From: a virus | DNA: 64,000 nucleotides | Direction: 5' to 3' (one strand) | Virus record (IMG/VR): IMGVR_UViG_3300037337_000170 | Span: 62,001-126,000 of that record | In this document: positions 51,447 to 59,164 of the stretch, in pieces | Position numbering within the stretch: the stretch's first letter is position 1 | How the letters are laid out: every line of letters starts with the position of its first letter | Notes under the pieces: model-generated | Told to the model about the DNA's origin: nothing | The model's database searches: none | What the model saw: only the letters and a program-made list of their open reading frames with translations | Translations under genes and position numbers: made by a program

Positions 51447-51775
51447 TGTTACTGTATACTGATCTTTCTGGCTCCCAACGGCGATGGGTGGATTTGGTAG
51501 AATTTTGCTTCCCCGATATCAGCGAAACTATTACATATCAAAAAATCAAGGACATACATAACTTTTTTACCGAGAAGCGAAAAGATAATCCTAAGTATAA
51601 AATCTCTAAAGCACTCTGGCTTATTACAAATAATGCCATGACTCGGGGTGTATATAAATTTCCTAGCTCTAAACTAGCAGATGAAGATGCCCCAATGGTA
51701 GAGGATACGGAGATGGAAAAACTCTATAAGGCTGAACTCGCTAAGTATGGAATCCCAATCAAAAAATCCAAATGA
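51446..51775 (+). CDS. conserved small protein after CobS, unknown
   Basis: 109 residues. SGSQRRWVDLVEFCFPDISETITYQKIKDIH at the start, basic C-terminus (IPIKKSK). One-base overlap with the ATPase and ATGA overlap with the next gene. Position suggests it belongs to the VWA-AAA system. No motif to define function. Confidence 0.6.
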   Translation: MLLYTDLSGSQRRWVDLVEFCFPDISETITYQKIKDIHNFFTEKRKDNPKYKISKALWLITNNAMTRGVYKFPSSKLADEDAPMVEDTEMEKLYKAELAKYGIPIKKSK

Positions 51776-51948
51776 TTAATAAAAACTTCTGTTTCGGTTT
51801 CTTTGGTACATCGATCCTCTGTGCCATTATAGCGTGGCTTAGCGGCTATAACTTTGATACCCGCGGTCCGGAGATAGCCAATTGGTTCTCATTTGTTTTT
51901 TGGATTTCTGTTATAATCGGTACCGTGACTTCTGCTACATCATCTTAA
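51772..51948 (+). CDS. small membrane protein
   Basis: 58 residues (MINKNFCFGFFGTSILCAII...) with two hydrophobic segments at about 8-24 and 40-54. ATGA overlap with the upstream gene supports translation. A TATAAT within its 3' end may start the transcript of the gene at 51958. Confidence 0.55.
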   Translation: MINKNFCFGFFGTSILCAIIAWLSGYNFDTRGPEIANWFSFVFWISVIIGTVTSATSS

Positions 51949-51957
51949 GGAAAAAAC

Positions 51958-52209
51958 ATGAAAACTGGTTCAGAAGGTTACGGTGTTAAACCGGATAAGG
52001 TACTTCGTTATGAAGAATATGAGGCCGAGATTTCTAGACTAAATGCTAGAGTGATTGAGCTTGAAGCGGCTAATAAAATTCTAGAAACCGAAGAGGCTAA
52101 TATCATTCTAGCACTTCGAAAGTGTCTTGGCTCTCTATGCGATGAAAACGACATTCTCACACAAGAAGCCGATATGTTTTACCGAGCAAAAGTTTATTCT
52201 GGTCGCTGA
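51958..52209 (+). CDS. coiled-coil small protein
   Basis: 83 residues; residues about 18-75 form a strong heptad-like helix (EEYEAEISRLNARVIELEAANKILETEE, in parts). AAGGAAAA precedes the ATG. No family recognised; its 3' end carries the promoter box for the next gene. Confidence 0.6.
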   Translation: MKTGSEGYGVKPDKVLRYEEYEAEISRLNARVIELEAANKILETEEANIILALRKCLGSLCDENDILTQEADMFYRAKVYSGR

Positions 52210-52225
52210 AAGTTTATGGTATAAT
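52193..52225 (+). promoter_or_regulatory. TTTATT-N21-TATAAT promoter
   Basis: AAGTTTATT inside the 3' end of the previous gene, 21 bases, TATAAT at 52220-52225. The transcript would begin near 52232, after the upstream ATG at 52230, which makes ATG 52281 the correct start for the next gene. Confidence 0.7.
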
Positions 52226-52280
52226 AGGTATGACGACACCGATAGTCCTACTTAACCCAATGTTCGGTATAGGAAAAATT

Positions 52281-52481
52281 ATGAAAACCGTTCCAATGCA
52301 AACCAAGTTCGAAACCCGTGTGAGTGCAGGCCAGACCCTAACTATCCCCCAGCTAAAGCAAATGGGTTTTGCCAATCCTTATGACGCAGCATACAGTGCC
52401 CGACAAAATGGATTTAACGTACAGCGTTTTATGAAAAATACCCGCAAGGGCCCAGTATCAGTATACAGTCTAGATGTCTGA
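52281..52481 (+). CDS. small basic protein, possible DNA-binding
   Basis: 66 residues from ATG 52281, chosen over the in-frame ATG 52230 because AGGAAAA lies at the right distance and the promoter would start transcripts at about 52232. The segment LTIPQLKQMGFANPYDAAYSARQNGFNVQRF looks like a helix-turn-helix-like unit, with a basic C-terminus. Overlaps the next start by eight bases. A regulator is possible; not shown. Confidence 0.55.
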   Translation: MKTVPMQTKFETRVSAGQTLTIPQLKQMGFANPYDAAYSARQNGFNVQRFMKNTRKGPVSVYSLDV

Positions 52482-52860
52482 TAAGCACATACCACCCATG
52501 GTTGGTATGTACGTCGGCGGAATATTTTGTCCAGGTCCAGTTAATGCCACACTAACTACTCTCGATAAGGGTAGTAAATTTGATTCTGGCAAACCAATGA
52601 TGTCGCTACTCCCGCCACATGCTATGCTAGCAGTCGGTAGGGTACTAACATTCGGTGCCCAGAAATATAGCAAAGATAACTGGAAGCTCGTGCCATCTGC
52701 CAAACAGCGCTATATGGATGCTATGATGCGGCATGCCTTTCATTTTATGTCTGGCGAGGAACGAGATCTTGAGACTGGCGAAAATCACTTGGCCCATCTT
52801 ATCTGCTGTGCTAGCTTCATTCTTGATGCAGCAGAATCGGGGAACGATCTACCCGAGTAA
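52474..52860 (+). CDS. dATP/dGTP diphosphohydrolase-like protein (MazZ/DUF5664 type)
   Basis: 128 residues. The family pattern KFDSGKPMMSLLPPHAMLAVGRVLTFGAQKYSKDNW (about residues 34-69) and RYMDAMMRHAFHFMSGEERDLETGENHLAHLICC (about 78-111) is that of DUF5664 all-alpha NTP pyrophosphohydrolases, with the metal-binding acidic residues in the E/D and H-rich helices. MazZ members convert dATP and dGTP to monophosphates. Next to replication genes it could adjust the dNTP pool. No purZ-like gene is visible in the window. Confidence 0.75.
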   Translation: MSDKHIPPMVGMYVGGIFCPGPVNATLTTLDKGSKFDSGKPMMSLLPPHAMLAVGRVLTFGAQKYSKDNWKLVPSAKQRYMDAMMRHAFHFMSGEERDLETGENHLAHLICCASFILDAAESGNDLPE

Positions 52861-52861
52861 G

Positions 52862-52894
52862 TTTATTTTGTGTCTAGTGTTACCCTGATATAAT
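52862..52894 (+). promoter_or_regulatory. TTTATT-N21-TATAAT promoter for gp45
   Basis: AAGTTTATT directly after the previous stop codon, 21 bases, TATAAT at 52889-52894. Confidence 0.75.
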
Positions 52895-52936
52895 TGATCA
52901 AGCAGGCAATATTGCCTTTATTATGAAAGAAATTCT

Positions 52937-53596
52937 ATGAAAATCAGCCGCGAAACTATTGCTATTCTTAAGCACCTCTCCTCTATCAATCAAAACGTAA
53001 TCCTTAAGCCTGGTAAAGTGGTTTCGACTATTTCTCCTCAGAAAAATGTTCTGGCTGATATTGTTATTGCCGAAGATTTTGAAGCGGTTATGCCGATTTA
53101 TGACTTGTCAGAATTTCTAGGTGCATTAAGCCTATTCTCTGATCCTGAAGTTACTTTTAAAGGTAAATACGCACTAATCTCTGAAAACGGCAATGCAATT
53201 AAGTACTATGCTGCTGATGAAAGTATCCTGATTGTGCCTAATAAGGCAATCAAGTTTCCCACATCCGATATTGATTTTACCCTATCGCAGGAAACACTAG
53301 CATTGGTTCTTCGTACTGCAGGTGTACTTCGAAGCTCAGATGTGTCACTGGTTGCAGATGGTGAATTTCTATCATTTGAAGTTGCCGATTTGAAATCAGC
53401 AACCTCTAATTCTTTTACTGTACCGCTTGGCGATACCGATAAGACTTTTAAGGTAAATTTTAAGACTGAAAACTTAAAACTTATCCCAGGAGAATATGAC
53501 GTTAGTATCTCAGCAAAAAAGATCTCTCGTTTCAAAAATACATCACTTGATGCGGTATTCTACATTGCACTTGAGTCGACCAGCAGCTTCGACTAA
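52937..53596 (+). CDS. 45: sliding clamp gp45
   Basis: 219 residues; T4 gp45 is 228. Trimeric ring that tethers the polymerase and also activates late transcription with gp55. The fold-level pattern (KISRETIAILKHLSSINQNVILKPG at the start; VMPIYDLSEFLGALSLF; KVNFKTENLKLIPGEYDVSISAKKISRFKN near the end) matches the family. It is followed by the clamp-loader genes as in T4. Confidence 0.88.
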   Translation: MKISRETIAILKHLSSINQNVILKPGKVVSTISPQKNVLADIVIAEDFEAVMPIYDLSEFLGALSLFSDPEVTFKGKYALISENGNAIKYYAADESILIVPNKAIKFPTSDIDFTLSQETLALVLRTAGVLRSSDVSLVADGEFLSFEVADLKSATSNSFTVPLGDTDKTFKVNFKTENLKLIPGEYDVSISAKKISRFKNTSLDAVFYIALESTSSFD

Positions 53597-53601
53597 ATCA
53601 C

Positions 53602-53624
53602 AAACCAGCTTCGGCTGGTTTACT
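53602..53624 (+). terminator. TTCG hairpin terminator fused to a promoter
   Basis: AAACCAGC-TTCG-GCTGGTTT, followed by ACTTTTA. It lies six bases after the gp45 stop. Its 3' arm (53619-53621) is also the start of the TTTACT element of the gp44 promoter. Confidence 0.75.
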
Positions 53625-53647
53625 TTTATGTGCAGATGTGATATAAT
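53619..53647 (+). promoter_or_regulatory. TTTACT-N17-TATAAT promoter for gp44
   Basis: TTTACT at 53619-53624, 17 bases, TATAAT at 53642-53647; followed by AAGGAGA before the gp44 ATG. Confidence 0.75.
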
Positions 53648-53668
53648 GTTACCTTAACAAGGAGATAT

Positions 53669-54601
53669 ATGAGTGAAAAAGTGTGGGCAGAAGCCTGGCG
53701 CCCAAAAACAGTAGCCGACTGCATTTTGCCAGACTCGGTTGCCAGTATGATTACTTCTGCTATTAAAAATAACAGTCTTCAGCATTTAATTCTATCTGGT
53801 CCACCAGGAACCGGTAAGACTTCGATTTGCAATGCAATTGCCAATGACATGGATGCTGACCTACTTAGCATCAATTGTGGACTAACACCATCGATTGATG
53901 TTATCCGTAGCAGCGTGGTATCTTTCAGTAGTTCGGTTTCACTGAATGGTGGAATTAAGATTGTCTTATTCGATGAGGCAGACTCACTTTCTAACCAGGC
54001 ATTTTTATCACTTAAAGGTGTGATTGAAGAGTTTTCTAATACCAGATTCTTCTTTACTACAAATTCATTATCCAAGATCATTCCGGCTATTCAATCTCGG
54101 GCCTTGCTAATTGATTTTAATGCGCAGGCATCGGACAAGCCAAAACTAGCCTCGAAGATGTTTAAGCGCGTTCTGGGTATTCTAACTACCAATAATATCG
54201 AGTTCGATAAAGCAGTAGTTGCTCAGATCGTAAATAAATTCTTTCCCGATTTTCGTAAAACTTTAAACGAGCTTCAGCGGTACTCGGCTGCCGGCAAAAT
54301 TGATTCTGGGATTCTCCTTGGCTCATCCAAGGAGACCTTTGCAGAACTATTGAATGGAATCAAAACTAAAGACTTTAAAGTAGTCAGACGATGGGTCGGT
54401 GAAAATGCAGACATTGAAATGCAAACTCTGTTTCGTGACTTCTACGATAATTCCAATGACTATTTCAAGCCAGAAACCATTCCTCAGATTATTCTAATCA
54501 TGAGCGACTATGGTTACAAATCGACTGCTGCCGTAGATCAAACTATCACCTTAATGGCTGCTATGATTGAAATTATGTTACTTGACCCAATTAAGGATTA
54601 A
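53669..54601 (+). CDS. 44: clamp-loader large subunit gp44
   Basis: 310 residues; T4 gp44 is 319. AAA+ ATPase that opens and loads gp45. Walker A GPPGTGKTS (about residue 45), Walker B IVLFDEADSL (about residue 103), sensor and SRC-like motif AIQSRAL (about residue 146). C-terminal collar helices. Next to gp62, its partner. Confidence 0.93.
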   Translation: MSEKVWAEAWRPKTVADCILPDSVASMITSAIKNNSLQHLILSGPPGTGKTSICNAIANDMDADLLSINCGLTPSIDVIRSSVVSFSSSVSLNGGIKIVLFDEADSLSNQAFLSLKGVIEEFSNTRFFFTTNSLSKIIPAIQSRALLIDFNAQASDKPKLASKMFKRVLGILTTNNIEFDKAVVAQIVNKFFPDFRKTLNELQRYSAAGKIDSGILLGSSKETFAELLNGIKTKDFKVVRRWVGENADIEMQTLFRDFYDNSNDYFKPETIPQIILIMSDYGYKSTAAVDQTITLMAAMIEIMLLDPIKD

Positions 54602-54602
54602 A

Positions 54603-54899
54603 ATGGAATATGTTATTGTTGCTTTAGTAGTCGGTGTTTTTTCATACTGGCGCGGCCTTGTTGCAGGAGTTAATGAAAATATTGTCGATCAACTCAAAAG
54701 GTTAGTCGAGCATATCCCTGTTAATTTGGAGATAGAACTTCTGCAAGGTATCTATTACGGTAGAATCTTAAACTTAGGCCCCTTTGTTGGTCAGAGCACC
54801 GAAAAACAAGAAATTATTGATATGGCAATGGCAATGTTTTCAGATCGTACCATTATCGTAAGTTCTAAAGAAGAGGAAGAACATGAAGAATGTGTTTGA
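54603..54899 (+). CDS. small membrane-anchored protein between gp44 and gp62
   Basis: 98 residues from ATG 54603, directly after the gp44 stop. A single hydrophobic segment at residues 2-15 or so (YVIVALVVGVFSYWRGLVAG), then a soluble acidic domain (LVEHIPVNLEIELLQGIYYGRILNLGPFVGQ; C-terminal KEEEEHEE). Not present at this site in T4. Overlaps gp62 by 17 bases. Confidence 0.6.
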   Translation: MEYVIVALVVGVFSYWRGLVAGVNENIVDQLKRLVEHIPVNLEIELLQGIYYGRILNLGPFVGQSTEKQEIIDMAMAMFSDRTIIVSSKEEEEHEECV

Positions 54900-55263
54900 T
54901 GTTATCAACAGTCTAAGTTCTACCAAAACTTCTGATTGGTCTGAGTGTGAAACACTATATGAGCCATTCATGGTGAATAGGGGATTTTCTAATTTTTATG
55001 ATACGATTATGATTGCCAATGAGATGAACAGTCTGGCTGCATCAAAAATACCCAAAAAGTGGGCATTTGACTTCTATAATCATGCAATCAAAAATAAAAA
55101 GAAACGCTTTTCTACTTGGGCGAAACCGCGCAAGGATGAACGTGTTAAACTTATCTCAGAGTTTTATAAATGCAGTAAGCTTATAGCAGAGCAATATAAC
55201 CTAATTTTAACAGAAGATGATATTAAGGAACTTGAAAATAAAATGACCAAAGGTGGGCGATAA
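54883..55263 (+). CDS. 62: clamp-loader small subunit gp62
   Basis: 126 residues; T4 gp62 is 187, so this is a short version. The segment FMVNRGFSNFYDTIMIANEMNS, then IPKKWAFDFYNHAIKNKKKRFSTWAK, then KLISEFYKCSKLIAEQYNL follows the T4 pattern [21 protein letters not shown]...RGKRYGKWAK...IKLLAKRYQV. Position between gp44 and regA confirms it. Confidence 0.85.
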   Translation: MKNVFDVINSLSSTKTSDWSECETLYEPFMVNRGFSNFYDTIMIANEMNSLAASKIPKKWAFDFYNHAIKNKKKRFSTWAKPRKDERVKLISEFYKCSKLIAEQYNLILTEDDIKELENKMTKGGR

Positions 55264-55268
55264 AAAAT

Positions 55269-55276
55269 CATAAATA
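55269..55276 (+). promoter_or_regulatory. possible late promoter CATAAATA
   Basis: One-mismatch late -10 element 28 bases before regA. Late transcription of regA would be unexpected, so this may be chance. Confidence 0.3.
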
Positions 55277-55304
55277 AAGGGATTAACCAACACGCCCCTT
55301 TATT
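55273..55304 (+). promoter_or_regulatory. hairpin against the regA start codon
   Basis: AATAAAGGG (55273-55281) is complementary to CCCTTTATT (55296-55304), with a 14-base loop; the right arm ends at the base before the ATG. The GGG that could act as Shine-Dalgarno is in the stem. In T4, RegA represses its own and other early mRNAs by binding at the start region. Confidence 0.5.
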
Positions 55305-55718
55305 ATGACTTATCTATTAACCGACTCCTATCATTGGACTGAGTCATGTCTCTATGAAATTATCCTTCCTGATCCTGATGCCTTTTTAAAAATAAAAGAA
55401 ACCTTATCTAGAATAGGAATTGCTTCAAAAAAAGAAAAGATTCTCTGCCAGACCTGCCATATTTTACACCGCCGTGGCAAATATTATATTATGAATTTCA
55501 AAGAGCTTTTTGCATTAGACGGTAAACCAACCAATATTGAATACAATGATATTGCCAGACGGAATACTATCGCAAATCTCCTAGAGCAATGGGGCCTATG
55601 TAAGGTAGTACAAAAATCAGACTTGATTTTGACCACCAATTGTATTAAAATTATTCCTTTCGCACAGAAGTCTCAGTGGACTTTGACTGTAAAGTACACT
55701 ATGGGCAAGAAAATCTAA
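55305..55718 (+). CDS. regA: translational repressor RegA
   Basis: 137 residues; T4 RegA is 122. RNA-binding repressor of early phage messages. Strong similarity: LYEIILPDPDAFLKIKETLSRIGIASKKEKILCQTCHILHRRGKYYIMNFKELFALDG (in parts) against T4 EDFLKVKETLTRMGIANNKDKVLYQSCHIL; later AWLLEDWGL-like NLLEQWGLC and a C-terminal WTLTVKYTMG like WKLVPKYTIG. Lies between gp62 and the polymerase, as in T4. Confidence 0.92.
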   Translation: MTYLLTDSYHWTESCLYEIILPDPDAFLKIKETLSRIGIASKKEKILCQTCHILHRRGKYYIMNFKELFALDGKPTNIEYNDIARRNTIANLLEQWGLCKVVQKSDLILTTNCIKIIPFAQKSQWTLTVKYTMGKKI

Positions 55719-55904
55719 ATGCAAATTACCAAACTAGCAAAATTTCCTATCTTCAGACGAGGAAATTGGAACTATAGTATTTCTATTACAAATGAAAAAA
55801 ACGTTCTTGTAATAGCTAGTAAACAAAAAGCTGATTACGATTTTTTCGTTAGGTTTTTTGTAAACGAAGCCAAGGCGTATGACTGGGCTAAGACCCTAAC
55901 TTAA
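55719..55904 (+). CDS. small protein after regA, unknown
   Basis: 61 residues, ATG directly after the regA stop. Basic N-terminus (KLAKFPIFRRGNW), then beta-strands (YSISITNEKNVLVIASKQ) and a helix. No family recognised. Confidence 0.55.
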   Translation: MQITKLAKFPIFRRGNWNYSISITNEKNVLVIASKQKADYDFFVRFFVNEAKAYDWAKTLT

Positions 55905-55916
55905 TTATGGATTATA

Positions 55917-56513
55917 ATGAATTACTCACTATTTGCACTTGATATTGAAACACTTGCCACAGAAGCAAATGCTGTAATTCTTTCAATCGGCTTGGTACCA
56001 TTTGAAGCCAAGCCATTTTTCACCGTAGAGGGTTTAAGAAAAAATTCCTTTTTTGTAAAATTTAATGCTCGCGAGCAACAGACCATCTATAATAGGTCTG
56101 TCAGTAAGGACACATTGAAGTGGTGGTCTGAGCAATCCAAAGCATCTCAAGCAATGAGTCTGATTCCATCCTCCTCTGATATGTCTGTGGTTGATGGTTT
56201 ATCTGCTCTTACTGAGTTTTATCATAGCCGTGGTGGTTCGAAAAACTCTAAAATTTATACCCGCGGTTCCTTTGACCAAATGATTACAGATTCTCTATTC
56301 AAAGCCGCAGATATGAAGCCTCTGGCTCCATACTACGGTTTTAGAGATATTCGCACATTTATCGAGGTATTGTATCCAAAATCCGAACGAGGGTATATCA
56401 AGGTAGATACCACAGTTTGTACTGACTATAATCAAGATAAACTTGTAGCCCATGATCCGGTCGAGGATTGTCTTCGTGATATCGCTATGATGCTAGCCGG
56501 CGAAGTAGACTAA
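55917..56513 (+). CDS. dexA: DEDD 3'-5' exonuclease, DexA-like
   Basis: 198 residues; T4 DexA is 227. DEDDh motifs: FALDIETLATEANAVILSIGLV (ExoI), KIYTRGSFDQMIT (ExoII) and HDPVEDCLRDI with the upstream His (ExoIII). DexA degrades single-stranded DNA from the 3' end. Its stop codon is followed within four bases by the polymerase promoter box. Confidence 0.82.
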   Translation: MNYSLFALDIETLATEANAVILSIGLVPFEAKPFFTVEGLRKNSFFVKFNAREQQTIYNRSVSKDTLKWWSEQSKASQAMSLIPSSSDMSVVDGLSALTEFYHSRGGSKNSKIYTRGSFDQMITDSLFKAADMKPLAPYYGFRDIRTFIEVLYPKSERGYIKVDTTVCTDYNQDKLVAHDPVEDCLRDIAMMLAGEVD

Positions 56514-56516
56514 AAG

Positions 56517-56549
56517 TTTATTTTCATACACTAAAGTACGGTGTATAAT
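56517..56549 (+). promoter_or_regulatory. TTTATT-N21-TATAAT promoter for the polymerase
   Basis: AAAGTTTATT, 21 bases, TATAAT at 56544-56549; transcripts would begin near 56556, giving a leader of about 80 bases that contains two long inverted repeats. Confidence 0.75.
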
Positions 56550-56571
56550 AAAGCTTCTGACACTCACTTTT

Positions 56572-56617
56572 CATTACTGCGCCAATGTATCGTAAAGAAT
56601 ACATTGGCGCAGTAATG
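56572..56617 (+). promoter_or_regulatory. polymerase leader hairpin 1 (19-bp perfect)
   Basis: 56572-56590 pairs with 56599-56617, loop of eight bases (CGTAAAGA). It shares 56584-56605 with hairpin 2, so both cannot form at once. Confidence 0.8.
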
Positions 56618-56635
56618 TATTCTTTACGATACATT
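56584..56635 (+). promoter_or_regulatory. 43: polymerase leader hairpin 2 (22-bp perfect) abutting the start codon
   Basis: 56584-56605 pairs with 56614-56635, loop GGCGCAGT. The stem ends on the base before ATG 56636 and there is no Shine-Dalgarno. T4 gp43 represses its own translation by binding a hairpin at its start region, so a comparable operator is possible. Confidence 0.8.
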
Positions 56636-59164
56636 ATGAACACTGCGAAAAATAACCGATTCTATACTTCTATTGCCAAAAGTGGACAAAATATTCTAGT
56701 TCGCGAGGTTGTTGATGGAATTCACTCTCTACGAAAAGATATTTGGTCACCTACCTACTATCTTAAAGATGCAAGCAATAATTCTGGCCTGAAGACGCTT
56801 TATGGTGATTCAGTTAAGGCTGTTAAGCCAGGAAATATGTATGAAGCCAGGGAATGGTGCAAACAGTACACCGGTATTTCTGGCGTAGAAGTATTTGGTC
56901 AACAGAATGAAATACTGCAATATGCGAATGAATACCAATTTACTGGATGGGATTTCAAACATATTAAAGCATACTCAATTGATATTGAAACCGGGTCGGC
57001 CGACGGAAATTTTCCTGACCCAAAATATGCCCTCGGTGAGGTTCAACTAATTACTCTTCAGGATATGCACACCAAGCGTTGCTATACCTGGGGGACTAAG
57101 AAATATACACCGACTGGAAAGCATAAGGTCGAAACGGCTTATACTCAATGCTCAGATGAAAAAACACTACTGAAAATGTTCCTAATATTCTGGGAACAAA
57201 AACAACCTGATGTTATTACTGGCTGGAATTGTGATGGCTTCGATATGCCGTACCTGGTTAATCGACTTAATATCATACTTGGTCCCGACTTTACCAAGAA
57301 GTTATCTCCTTGGGGTCAGGTTGATTTCAAATTGAGAATGTTTCAGGGCCGAGAAGAATGTGAATATTCTATCGTTGGTGTGTCTGTCCTAGATATGATG
57401 CTGTTAATGAAAAAATTCACCACCAATGCTCGTGAGAGTTGGAGTCTTGGCTCGGTTGCCCAGGAAGAATTAGGTACTACAAAACTCGAAAATCCCGAGG
57501 AATCATTTGATGCATTCTATCGTAATGCGTTTGATGAATTCGTAGAGTACAACATTGTTGATACTGAATTGGTTAGCAAGATTAATGATAAACTAAAATT
57601 AATCCAGCTGGCATGTACTATGGCTTATGAAGCTAGGATTAACTATACTGATGTATACAGCCCCGTTAAAACTTGGGATGCTATCATGCATAATCAACTT
57701 TTAAGTATGGGGATTGTAACACCACCAAGGAAGAGTAGCGGTATAACTTCACAGATTGAGGGGGCCTATGTTAAAACTCCGGTCCCTGGTATGTATAGGC
57801 AGATTATTTCCTTTGATTTTTCATCGCTCTATCCTAGCATTATGCGCGCATTAAATCTTTCGCCAGAAACATATCTGGGGCAAACAGAAAGCACGGTTGA
57901 GTCGTGTCTAGCTGGAACTTATCCTAAGACAGATTCGGAAGTCTGTATTGCTCCTAATGGTTCTATGTATTCAAAAAAGTCCCTAGGTATTATTCCTCTA
58001 GTCATTAAACTGTATATGACAAAGCGGCGAGACGCTAAAAACTTAATGCTTGACATTGAGCGGCAGATTGAACAATTAAAGACAACTACCAATGACAAAA
58101 AAGAAATTTTCATCTTATCACAGCGTTATTCAGAGCTGAATAACATTCAAACTGCATATAAGCTAAATTTAAATTCACTTTATGGCTCGTTAGCCAACGC
58201 CGGGTTTCGTTACTTTAATCCAGATATTGCAGAATCAATTACCTTAACTGGTCAGCTATTACTTCGAACTTTAGAGGCTAGGTTTGACAAAGAGTTTTCT
58301 GATGTAATGAAGATAGATTGTACTGGTACTATGTTCTATGCCGATACCGATAGTGCGATAATGACACTTGATAAGGTAGTCAAAAAATATGCACCCAACA
58401 ATACTGTTGAGCAGAATATCAAGCTAATTGAGAAGTTGGCTAATGATAAAATGTCGCCGGTTATCACAAAAATTACTCAGGATATTGCGACCAAACTAAA
58501 TGTGTATGAAAATACATTTAATATGAAGCTTGAGATGGCAGCATCACATCTGGTCCAACTTGGCAAGAAAAAATACTTCGCGCGGGTCTATTCCTCTGAA
58601 GGTGTATCCTATGCAAAGCCAAAATTGAAAATTATGGGAATGGAGATTATTAAGTCATCTACCCCTAAGGTAATCCAAAAAGCTTTAAAAGACTCAATTG
58701 AAATTATTCTTGACAGTACCGAATCAGAAATGCAAGAATACATCGCAAAGGTAAAAGCAGATTTTGTTAACTTGACAGTTGAACAAATTGCTTTCCCGCG
58801 TGGGCTGTCTAACCTAGCCGAATATTCTGACCCTAATACTATTTTCGGAAAGAAGACACCTATTCATGTTAGAGCAGCCCTACTCTACAACCATCTGCTA
58901 GAAAAAAATGGCCTAACCAAAAAATATGAAATTTTAAAAGAAGGGAACAAACTTAAGTTTATCTACCTAGCAGAACCAAATCCATTACACCAAAACATCA
59001 TCGGGTGGCCTGTGGACAACAAGCTACCAACTGAGTTCGGTCTACACAAATATATCGATGTTGATCTTCAGTTTGAAAAGGTATTTCTGAATGCTGTTCA
59101 ACTTATGATCGAGCCCATGAACTGGAAGGCCGAGCACAGGAATGATCTTTCTGAATTCTTTTAA
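56636..59164 (+). CDS. 43: DNA polymerase gp43 (family B)
   Basis: 842 residues from ATG 56636; in-frame ATGs at 56585 and 56615 lie inside the leader hairpins, and the homologous start is just before RFYTSIAKSGQN. T4 gp43 is 898. Exonuclease motifs: YSIDIETGSADGNFPDP (ExoI), ITGWNCDGFDMPYLVNR (ExoII), YNIVDTELV (ExoIII). Polymerase motifs: FDFSSLYPSIMRALNLSPET (A), KLNLNSLYGSLANAGFRY (B), FYADTDSA (C). The C-terminus NDLSEFF fits a clamp-binding L-x-x-F-F peptide. It overlaps the methylase ATG by one base. Confidence 0.95.
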   Translation: MNTAKNNRFYTSIAKSGQNILVREVVDGIHSLRKDIWSPTYYLKDASNNSGLKTLYGDSVKAVKPGNMYEAREWCKQYTGISGVEVFGQQNEILQYANEYQFTGWDFKHIKAYSIDIETGSADGNFPDPKYALGEVQLITLQDMHTKRCYTWGTKKYTPTGKHKVETAYTQCSDEKTLLKMFLIFWEQKQPDVITGWNCDGFDMPYLVNRLNIILGPDFTKKLSPWGQVDFKLRMFQGREECEYSIVGVSVLDMMLLMKKFTTNARESWSLGSVAQEELGTTKLENPEESFDAFYRNAFDEFVEYNIVDTELVSKINDKLKLIQLACTMAYEARINYTDVYSPVKTWDAIMHNQLLSMGIVTPPRKSSGITSQIEGAYVKTPVPGMYRQIISFDFSSLYPSIMRALNLSPETYLGQTESTVESCLAGTYPKTDSEVCIAPNGSMYSKKSLGIIPLVIKLYMTKRRDAKNLMLDIERQIEQLKTTTNDKKEIFILSQRYSELNNIQTAYKLNLNSLYGSLANAGFRYFNPDIAESITLTGQLLLRTLEARFDKEFSDVMKIDCTGTMFYADTDSAIMTLDKVVKKYAPNNTVEQNIKLIEKLANDKMSPVITKITQDIATKLNVYENTFNMKLEMAASHLVQLGKKKYFARVYSSEGVSYAKPKLKIMGMEIIKSSTPKVIQKALKDSIEIILDSTESEMQEYIAKVKADFVNLTVEQIAFPRGLSNLAEYSDPNTIFGKKTPIHVRAALLYNHLLEKNGLTKKYEILKEGNKLKFIYLAEPNPLHQNIIGWPVDNKLPTEFGLHKYIDVDLQFEKVFLNAVQLMIEPMNWKAEHRNDLSEFF

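Noticed and set aside
51906-51915. TATAAT in the small membrane gene before 51958
   Set aside because: The -10 is good but neither TTTACT at 17 nor TTTATT at 21 bases is present, so it is mentioned only as a weak candidate.
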